Shown one piece after another: positions 48,701-53,312 of a DNA stretch of 64,000 nt (the first letter of the stretch is position 1; the number at the start of each line of letters is the position of its first letter). Source of the stretch: Spirochaetales bacterium (lineage in GTDB: Bacteria > Spirochaetota > Spirochaetia > Treponematales > Treponemataceae); the NCBI GenBank assembly GCA_029098225.1, contig JAQXNX010000004.1, forward strand, positions 1-64,000, in the 5' to 3' direction. Position numbers and translations under genes: made by a program. The notes beneath the pieces were generated by a model that did no database searches, was not told where the DNA came from, and saw nothing but the letters and a program-made list of their open reading frames with translations.

Positions 48701-50541
48701 CCTGTAAGAATCGGATTATTTATTTCAAGCACACGGCAGTTGCGGGCTTGTGGCTGCAGAAGGTTTCCGTCCTTACCAACATAAACGGTTGTGTCTGTAA
48801 CGATTTTTTCGCGCAGACTGTCGATTGGCGGATTTGTTACCTGGGCAAAGAGCTGCTTGAAATATGAGAAGAGGCTCGGATGCTTTTCGCTCATAACGGC
48901 AAGTGGAGTGTCCACACCCATAGAGGCAGTAGGTTCAACACCGTTGCGGGCCATCGGAAGAATCATCTCGTTTACATCTTCGTAGTTCCAGCCAAAAGCG
49001 CGGTAAAGAATATTGCGCTCGTCCAATGTATGAACCGGGATTTTTTTGTTAGGGATTTTAAGGTCGGCAAGATGAAGAAGATTCATATCCAGCCACTCTC
49101 CGTATGGATAAAGCGAAGCATACTGATTTTTGCATTCTTCATCACTGATAATCTTTTTCTGAAGAGTATCAACAAGAAGTATGCGGCCCGGCTGCAGGCG
49201 GGATTTGATTTTGATGTTTTCTTCAGGAATGTCAAGAACGCCGACTTCCGAACTCAAAATCAGCATGCCATCTTTTGTGATGTAGTAGCGGCTTGGGCGG
49301 AGTCCGTTACGGTCAAGGGTTGCGCCAAGAATATCACCGTCGCTGAAAAGAATTGCGGCAGGACCATCCCAGCTTTCCATCATGGTGGCCCAGTAGTGAT
49401 AGAAATCCTTTTTGTTCTGTGGCATATTGTCGTCATGCTTCCAGGGCTCAGGTATACAGGTCATAACTGCAAGAGGAAGAGGCATGCCGTTCATCAAAAG
49501 GAACTCAAGGGTATTGTCCAGCATTGCAGAGTCGGAACCTGTCGTGTCTACAGCCGGCAGAATTTTCTGCATCTGAGCTTTATCGAGTTTGCTTGAACTA
49601 ACAGTTTCTTCGCGGGCCAGCATGCGGTCTACGTTTCCGCGGATAGTATTGATTTCGCCGTTGTGGGCTATGAAGCGGTTCGGGTGAGCTCGCTGCCAGC
49701 TAGGCTGAGTATTTGTAGAAAAGCGCGAGTGCACAATCGCAAGGGCCGACTGGTATTCCGGCGACTGCAGGTCATCGTAGAAAGTGCGGAGCTCGTGAAC
49801 CAGGAACATTCCCTTGTAAACGATGGTGCGGGAACTGAGGGAGCAGACGTAGGTTTTAGGTGATGAGGGGGAAGTCTCCCCCTCGCTGCAAACGCCTGCG
49901 GCGTTTTCCGCTACCCCCTCTGCGGGGGCACCCCGCAACGCCCCGTTTTCAAAAAGACGTCTCACAATATAAAGCCTGCGGTCAAAATCAAGCCCCGTCT
50001 CACAGTCGGCAGGCTTTTCTACAAAGCCCTGCCAGATCTGAGGCATGCAGTCGCGGGCCTTTTTACCAAGAACGTCTGCATTCACAGGAACCTTACGCCA
50101 GCCCAGAAATTTTAGACCCTCGGCAGCACAGCATTTTTCGAAGCGGACTTTTTCAGACTCACAAATGGTGGTTGACCCTGTCGAAACCACATCACACGGA
50201 AAAAAGAACTGGCCGATTCCGTACTCACGTTCCTCAAGCTTGCCAACCAGGTCAGCCGTTGCCTTCTTAAAAAATTCGTGGCTTATCTGAACAAGGATTC
50301 CTACACCGTCTCCGGTTTCGCCGCTGGCATCTTTTCCGGCACGGTGCTCCAGTTTTTCAACAATGCTGAGAGCATTATCAACAATTTTATGTGATTTACT
50401 TCCATCAATATTTACAACTGCACCAATACCACAGTTGTCGTGCTCAAAAGAAGGTTCGTAAAGTGTCCGACGTTCGCTTCGCCTACTTAGCGAGTTTTTC
50501 TGCGCAAAACTCGTTTTACAATGCAGTTCATCTAATTTCAT
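45739..50541 (-). CDS. gltB: Glutamate synthase large subunit with five in-frame inserts
   Basis: 1600 residues, about 80-100 longer than usual. Nucleophile cysteine is Cys37 (EHDNCGIGAV) after a propeptide. The glutaminase domain has SSRTIVYKGM and HSRFSTNTQPSW; the synthase domain has MSYGSISEEAHK, AKPGEGGHLPGKKVYPWIA, GHDGGTGAAP and the Fe-S segment CQLDTCPFG; the GXGXG domain closes the protein. Inserts: residues about 9-25 in the propeptide, about 117-125 (VVSTGSTT), about 200-226 (GC-rich element), about 1289-1315 (GC-rich element, linker before the GXGXG domain), and about 1510-1523 (VVSIRPSDYSTTG). All lie in loops, linkers or the removable propeptide. Confidence 0.93.
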   Translation of the reverse strand: MKLDELHCKTSFAQKNSLSRRSERRTLYEPSFEHDNCGIGAVVNIDGSKSHKIVDNALSIVEKLEHRAGKDASGETGDGVGILVQISHEFFKKATADLVGKLEEREYGIGQFFFPCDVVSTGSTTICESEKVRFEKCCAAEGLKFLGWRKVPVNADVLGKKARDCMPQIWQGFVEKPADCETGLDFDRRLYIVRRLFENGALRGAPAEGVAENAAGVCSEGETSPSSPKTYVCSLSSRTIVYKGMFLVHELRTFYDDLQSPEYQSALAIVHSRFSTNTQPSWQRAHPNRFIAHNGEINTIRGNVDRMLAREETVSSSKLDKAQMQKILPAVDTTGSDSAMLDNTLEFLLMNGMPLPLAVMTCIPEPWKHDDNMPQNKKDFYHYWATMMESWDGPAAILFSDGDILGATLDRNGLRPSRYYITKDGMLILSSEVGVLDIPEENIKIKSRLQPGRILLVDTLQKKIISDEECKNQYASLYPYGEWLDMNLLHLADLKIPNKKIPVHTLDERNILYRAFGWNYEDVNEMILPMARNGVEPTASMGVDTPLAVMSEKHPSLFSYFKQLFAQVTNPPIDSLREKIVTDTTVYVGKDGNLLQPQARNCRVLEINNPILTGTDLIKIAALNQPGLKAKTISILFEQDLAAALDKLFAEIDAAYAEGYNIIILTDRGVDENHAAIPAILATSAIEQYLIRTKKRTAVSIILETAEVRDVHQAAMCLGYGARAINPYLAHEAIAELIDQKILDKDYHTAIDDYNKAVINGIVKIAAKMGISTIQSYQSAQIFEAVGIAQDVIEKYFTNTVSRVGGIGLKEIEEDVRYHHDQGFDPAGLTVNQHLDSVGKHKFRRGPQAESHLYNPETIVALQQATRNGDYARFKEYTALVNDNSHPHTLRAMLDFNFPADGGIPLEEVEPVESIVQRFKTGAMSYGSISEEAHKCMAAAMNHLHGKSNSGEGGEKPERLGTEYNSAIKQVASGRFGVTEEYLLSAKEIQIKMAQGAKPGEGGHLPGKKVYPWIAKTRYATPGVALISPPPHHDIYSIEDLAQLIYDLKNANRAARISVKLVSEAGVGTIAAGVAKAGAQVILISGHDGGTGAAPISSIHHAGLPWELGLAETHQTLIQNGLRGRVVIETDGKLMSGRDVTIAALLGAEEFGFATAPLIAMGCSMMRVCQLDTCPFGVATQNEKLRAKFPGKPEYVENFMKFIAQEMRELMAKLGVHSVEELCGRTDLLKLKDKQGFKRAGLVDMSRVLAQASSRGDGDAWKKNRSLFDFKLQNTIDCKTLLQAFEKVSGGEGLPLARTTLLATPSAGTPRNAPENSAISIQSTDRTVGTILGSEIQKRYGNTLADDTFVVNFVGGAGQSFGAFIPRGLTLRLTGDANDAFGKGLSGGKLVIKKPAGFEGAADSNIIVGNVAIFGATSGTAFINGVAGERFCVRNSGATVVAEGCGDHGLEYMTGGTAVILGSTGKNLCAGMSGGVAYVLDENHDLYKRLNHELVKVYALDDETTTLKQNDVVSIRPSDYSTTGVSPDEVRLHSLIEQHAAETGSERAKAILEDWDSCKHNFKKIIPNDYLRIMKEIADQEKSGTEHEQAVLAAFLKCTA
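45974..46013 (-). repeat. GTGGTTTCGA palindrome in frame near the gltB C-terminus
   Basis: Plus-strand GGTGGTTGAGTAGTCC, GAA, GGACGTATCGAAACCAC: outer GTGGTT/AACCAC and inner TAGTCC/GGACGTA. A shorter copy lies in the same gene at 50167-50190. It is translated as VVSIRPSDYSTTG. Confidence 0.65.
46597..46676 (-). repeat. GC-rich palindromic element in frame in gltB, distal copy
   Basis: Plus-strand ends GGGGCGTTGCGGGGTGTCCC and GGGGAAGGCCTTCCCC, with GTAGCGAGCAACGTAGTGCG between. It encodes GGEGLPLARTTLLATPS to PRNAPEN in the linker before the GXGXG domain. Confidence 0.87.
49863..49945 (-). repeat. GC-rich palindromic element in frame in gltB, proximal copy
   Basis: Plus-strand GGGGGAAGTCTCCCCC, GCAAACGCCTGCGGCG, CTACCCCCTCTGCGGGGGCA and CCCCGCAACGCCCC. 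It encodes ALRGAPAEGVAENAAG to SEGETSPS in a glutaminase-domain loop just before the conserved SLSSRTIVYKG. Confidence 0.87.
50167..50190 (-). repeat. GTGGTTTCGACAGGGTCAACCAC palindrome in frame in gltB
   Basis: A 24-base palindrome with arms GGTGGTT and AACCAC around GACCCTGTCGA. It is translated on the minus strand as VVSTGSTT. The type is a common extragenic repeat. Confidence 0.65.
50466..50520 (-). repeat. GTTCGCTTCGC palindromic repeat in the gltB propeptide
   Basis: Plus-strand GACGTTCGCTTCGCCTAC, TTAGCGAGTTTTTCTGCGC, AAAACTCG. It matches the repeat at 35205-35260 before pyrG. Translated from the other strand it gives KTSFAQKNSLSRRSERR, upstream of the nucleophile cysteine and therefore probably removed on maturation. 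Confidence 0.72.
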
Positions 50542-50557
50542 TTTCCTTTTCCTTATA

Positions 50558-50733
50558 AAAAAAGCCGCAGATACAAACGTAATAAACGTAGGTTCTGCGG
50601 CTTCTTTGCCGTCTTTGAGAATATATTTTAAAAAACAAAAAGGCCGTAGATAAAATTTCTTTAATAAGAAATTTTGTCTGCGACCTCTTTGTCTTTATTT
50701 ATTAATATTACAAAAATGAAATAATAGTGTCAA
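50558..50733 (-). promoter_or_regulatory. gltB promoter with two tandem ANTAR-type antitermination units
   Basis: Minus strand: TTGACA (50728-50733), 17-bp spacer, TAATAT (50705-50710). Unit 1: hairpin GAC/GTC with hexaloop AAAGAG (50682-50693), whose 3' arm starts a long terminator (GGTCGCAGACAAAATTTCTT pairing to a strand ending CTACGGCC, then T-run at about 50640). Unit 2: hairpin CGGC/GCCG with hexaloop AAAGAA (50599-50612) and terminator GCCGCAGA to TCTGCGGC with seven T (to about 50558). Two gates in series should tighten control of this very large transcript. Confidence 0.82.
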
Positions 50734-50759
50734 GAAAAAAATAAAATTGTATGTTCTTA

Positions 50760-50788
50760 TTGACAGAAACGTATAAATATATTATTTT
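50760..50788 (+). promoter_or_regulatory. pheA operon promoter
   Basis: TTGACA (50760-50765), 17-bp spacer, TATTTT (50783-50788). The expected start lies at about 50795, on or next to the ATG of the leader peptide (50796), so that peptide may be translated from a leaderless RNA. Confidence 0.6.
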
Positions 50789-50795
50789 GAGATTA

Positions 50796-50888
50796 ATGAT
50801 TTTTGGAATTTCTTTTTTTACATTTTCATTCTTCTCATTTTTTGCTTTCTGGTTTTGGGGCAAAGATAGAGCTGTGCGGAATGAATAG
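50796..50888 (+). CDS. pheL: Phenylalanine-rich leader peptide of the pheA attenuator
   Basis: A 30-residue peptide with 10 phenylalanines, clustered at residues 7-20 (FFTFSFFSFFAFWF), and two tryptophans; it ends at TAG 50886-50888. The antiterminator strand lies in its last codons (50862-50875), downstream of all Phe codons. Such peptides (PheL) let the ribosome measure charged tRNA-Phe: stalling at Phe codons frees the antiterminator, while reading to the stop covers it. The Phe content, position, terminator and downstream phe genes agree. The gene was recognised only from this context, as it is very short. Confidence 0.85.
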   Translation: MIFGISFFTFSFFSFFAFWFWGKDRAVRNE

Positions 50889-50951
50889 AATGTAAAAAAT
50901 TGCTTATAGAAAAAGCGGTTCTATCTTTCCGGGTAGAGCCGCTTTTTTTTT
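50862..50951 (+). promoter_or_regulatory. pheA transcription attenuator (antiterminator/terminator)
   Basis: Terminator: 50913-50925 pairs with 50932-50944 (13 bp, two G-T pairs; core GCGGTTCTATC facing GGTAGAGCCGC), then a run of T to 50951. Antiterminator: AAAGATAGA (50862-50870) pairs perfectly with TCTATCTTT (50920-50928), extended by five more pairs including wobbles (871-875 with 915-919). The helices share the terminator 5' arm and exclude each other. Confidence 0.85.
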
Positions 50952-50953
50952 GA

Positions 50954-51018
50954 GCACTTTTTTTACGAAGTAAAAAAATACGTGAATCAAATAATGGCGT
51001 TTTCGACATTGTTTAATT
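50954..51018 (+). repeat. GCACTTTTTTT two-hairpin repeat, copy 1 (pheA leader)
   Basis: GCACTTTTTTTACGAAGTAA then a second palindrome AATCAAATAATG/CATTGTTTAATT around GCGTTTTCGA. A close copy is at 52975-53039 in the glnN leader. In the first hairpin TTTTTTTAC/GTAAAAAAA here becomes TTTTTTTGC/GCAAAAAAA there, a compensatory change. Confidence 0.65.
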
Positions 51019-51029
51019 TTGGAGGTGTT

Positions 51030-51833
51030 ATGAAAATAGCGTATAGTGGAATTGAAGGAGCTTTTGCATATATAGCTGCAAAAAGAATTTTTCCAGATGA
51101 AGAGTTAATTTCTTATGGAGATTTTCATTCTGCTTATGTGGCAGTTGAAAATAAGGATTGCGATTATGCTATTCTCCCTATAGAAAATAGTTATGCCGGC
51201 GAAGTTGCTCAAGTTAATGATTTAATGTTTCAGGGAAATTTATTTTTGAATGGAGTTTATACATTAAATGTTCAGCAAAATCTTCTTGGTGTAAAAGGAA
51301 CAGATATAGAGAATATTAAACAGGTTATAAGTCATCCACAGGCACTTGAACAAAGTGCAGATTTTTTAAGAAAATATAATATGCAGACAATAGAAGCTGT
51401 AAATACTGCGCGGGCTGCTAAGCAGGTTGCAGAGCTTGGTGATAAAACTGTTGCAGCTATTGCAAGCAAAGAAACTGCTGAATTATACGGACTTGAGATT
51501 TTAGCTGAAGGAATAAATGAAAAACTGGATAATTCAACAAGATTTGCCATTCTTTCGCGTGATGGAGAAAAAAGATTTTCAGATAAAGAAAAAACTGTTG
51601 TAATTATGTTTACTGTAAAAAATGAAGCCGGTGCGCTTGTAAAAGTATTAAATAAACTTGGTGAGTTTGGTTTTAATATGAGCGTAATTCGAAGCAGACC
51701 TCTTCATGGACTTGCCTGGTCATATTATTTTTATATAGAAGCAGAAGGTGAATACGGAACTGCAGAATGGAATCAGATGATTTTAGAAATGCGGTATAGA
51801 TGCGATAAATTAAAAATTTTAGGGAGATTTTAA
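51030..51833 (+). CDS. pheA: Prephenate dehydratase with C-terminal ACT domain
   Basis: 267 residues; converts prephenate to phenylpyruvate. The dehydratase domain (about 1-180) includes YSGIEGAFAYIAA, the GDFHSAYVAVE region, LPIENSYAGEV, and the catalytic threonine in NSTRFAIL. The ACT domain (about 190-267; EAGALVKVLNKLGEFGFNMS, IRSRP) should bind phenylalanine for feedback inhibition. It is monofunctional, without chorismate mutase. The ATG at 51030 follows GGAGG by four bases. It starts a two-gene operon under the Phe attenuator. Confidence 0.92.
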   Translation: MKIAYSGIEGAFAYIAAKRIFPDEELISYGDFHSAYVAVENKDCDYAILPIENSYAGEVAQVNDLMFQGNLFLNGVYTLNVQQNLLGVKGTDIENIKQVISHPQALEQSADFLRKYNMQTIEAVNTARAAKQVAELGDKTVAAIASKETAELYGLEILAEGINEKLDNSTRFAILSRDGEKRFSDKEKTVVIMFTVKNEAGALVKVLNKLGEFGFNMSVIRSRPLHGLAWSYYFYIEAEGEYGTAEWNQMILEMRYRCDKLKILGRF

Positions 51834-51834
51834 T

Positions 51835-52863
51835 ATGAATATGGATTTTGAAAGAAGACTTGCAATTCCTGCAGAAGTAAAGGAACAGTATCCGCTTACA
51901 GGAAAGATAAGCAAAATTGTAGAAGAAAAACGTGCAGAAGTAAAAGCAATTTTTGAAGGAAGAATAAATAAGCTTCTTTTAATTATTGGTCCCTGCTCTG
52001 CAGATAATGAAGTGGCAGTTTTGGATTATATGAAGCGACTCGTTCCAATACAAGAAAAGGTAAAAGATAAAATTATGATGGTTCCGCGAATTTATACAAA
52101 TAAGCCAAGAACTACAGGAGAAGGTTATAAGGGAATGCTTCATCAGCCTGATCCAAACGCAAAGCCAGATTTATTCAAAGGAATTGTTGCCTGCCGTCAT
52201 ATGCACATGCGTGCTGTTTCTGAAACCGGATTTATTTTTGCAGATGAAATGCTTTATCCGGAAAACTATCAGTATCTTGATGATGTTCTTGGATATGTAG
52301 CAGTTGGAGCACGTTCTGTAGAAGATCAGCAGCACCGGCTAACTGCAAGTGGAATAGATGTTCCCGTTGGAATGAAAAATCCTACAAGCGGAGATTATGC
52401 TGTAATGATGAATGCTATTCTAGCCGCTCAACATCCTCATACATTTATTTATCGCGGATGGGAAGTACATTCAGAAGGAAATCCTTGCTGTCATGCCATT
52501 CTTCGCGGATCTACAGATAAGCATGGAACAAATCAGCAGAATTATCATTATGAAGATTTAATTCGGTTGTGTGACGCTTATGATGCGCGTGAGTTAAAGA
52601 ATCCTGGAGTAATTATTGATACAAATCATTCTAACTCAAATAAGAATCCATTTGAACAGCCTCGTATTGTTATGGATGTTCTTAATTCATGTAAACACAG
52701 CGAACGAGTTTCTAAAATTGTAAAAGGATTTATGATTGAAAGTTACATAGAAGATGGTTCTCAAAAAATAGGTGAGGGGATTTATGGAAAATCTATAACC
52801 GATCCTTGTCTTGGCTGGGAGAAAACAGAAAAATTGATTTATGATATTGCAGAAAAAATTTAA
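51835..52863 (+). CDS. aroF: 3-deoxy-7-phosphoheptulonate (DAHP) synthase, class I
   Basis: 342 residues of the AroF/G/H type: LLIIGPCSADNE near residue 50, MMVPRIYTNKPRTTGEGYKG, GARSVEDQQHR, MKNPTSGD, ILRGSTDKHGTN and DTNHSNSNK. It condenses phosphoenolpyruvate and erythrose-4-phosphate, the first step of aromatic synthesis. It begins one base after the pheA stop, so both are under the Phe attenuator; a Phe-sensitive isoenzyme is expected, but the symbol among aroF, aroG and aroH is a guess. Confidence 0.88.
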   Translation: MNMDFERRLAIPAEVKEQYPLTGKISKIVEEKRAEVKAIFEGRINKLLLIIGPCSADNEVAVLDYMKRLVPIQEKVKDKIMMVPRIYTNKPRTTGEGYKGMLHQPDPNAKPDLFKGIVACRHMHMRAVSETGFIFADEMLYPENYQYLDDVLGYVAVGARSVEDQQHRLTASGIDVPVGMKNPTSGDYAVMMNAILAAQHPHTFIYRGWEVHSEGNPCCHAILRGSTDKHGTNQQNYHYEDLIRLCDAYDARELKNPGVIIDTNHSNSNKNPFEQPRIVMDVLNSCKHSERVSKIVKGFMIESYIEDGSQKIGEGIYGKSITDPCLGWEKTEKLIYDIAEKI

Positions 52864-52883
52864 AAAAAAATTAAAAAAAATTA

Positions 52884-53140
52884 TTGACATTTTTTTTTAA
52901 GAAATGTATAAAATAAATATCAAACGACAATGAGGTCGCAGAAATGGTATTTCTGCGACCTTTTTTGTTTTTATGCACTTTTTTTGCAAAGCAAAAAAAT
53001 GCGTAAATCAAACAATGGCGTTTACGACATTGTTTGATTAAACATTCCGGCTGCCGTTGGCATGTTCGGAGAAACTAACAATCGGCAAAGACGCTGCGTT
53101 TTCATTTTGATGTACACAGAATGAAAGTGCAGCGTTTTTT
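52884..53140 (+). promoter_or_regulatory. glnN promoter with two ANTAR-type antitermination units
   Basis: TTGACA (52884-52889), 17-bp spacer, TATAAA (52907-52912). Unit 1: perfect hairpin CGAC/GTCG with hexaloop AATGAG (52925-52938) and a perfect 12-bp terminator (GGTCGCAGAAAT, 52934-52945, facing ATTTCTGCGACC, 52949-52960, six T). A palindromic repeat separates it from unit 2: hairpin CGGC/GCTG with hexaloop AAAGAC (53083-53096) and terminator ACGCTGC to GCAGCGT with eight T. Both loops keep A1 and G4. Confidence 0.83.
52975..53039 (+). repeat. GCACTTTTTTT two-hairpin repeat, copy 2 (glnN leader)
   Basis: GCACTTTTTTTGCAAAGCAA, then AATCAAACAATG/CATTGTTTGATT around GCGTTTACGA. Closely similar to 50954-51018. 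It sits between the two antitermination units. Confidence 0.65.
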
Positions 53141-53154
53141 TTATATTAAGGGGC

Positions 53155-53300
53155 TTGCCTGCGAGCTTGCTCGGGGTAGGGATTGGAGGGGCGCGACGCG
53201 GCCACCGCAGCGAACGAGCTTGCGAGTGAGCGAGGAGGCTGGAGCGGAAGCGGAACCCCGGAAAGCCCGACCGGCCGCCGAAGGCGGCCGGGAACCCAAG
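53155..53300 (+). repeat. GC-rich repeat between the leader and glnN
   Basis: About 145 bases of strongly GC-rich sequence with GAGCTTGCTCGGGG, CCACCGCAGCGAACGAGC, GGAGCGGAAGCGGAACCCC and the hairpin GGCCGCCGAAGGCGGCC. It shares ACCGCAGCGAACGA with the repeat at 19468-19587. A frame from 53121 runs through it into glnN but has no support as coding. Confidence 0.65.
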
Positions 53301-53312
53301 AAGGAGATTATA

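Noticed and set aside
46015-50290. Several plus-strand ORFs opposite gltB
   Set aside because: They are antisense shadows of a well-conserved enzyme, lack ribosome-binding sites and resemble no family.
50855-50880. CAAAGA motif in the pheA leader as a further ANTAR element
   Set aside because: The AAAGAT stretch is not flanked by complementary arms and it already forms the antiterminator strand.
50796-50951. pheA leader as a T-box riboswitch
   Set aside because: No T-box consensus (AGGGTGG-like bulge) or specifier-loop architecture is visible, whereas the Phe-rich ORF and the antiterminator inside its codons explain the terminator.
53121-53312. N-terminal extension of glnN read through the GC-rich repeat
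   Set aside because: GSIII proteins have about 700 residues, and AAGGAG before the ATG at 53313 gives exactly that; the extension is repeat sequence.
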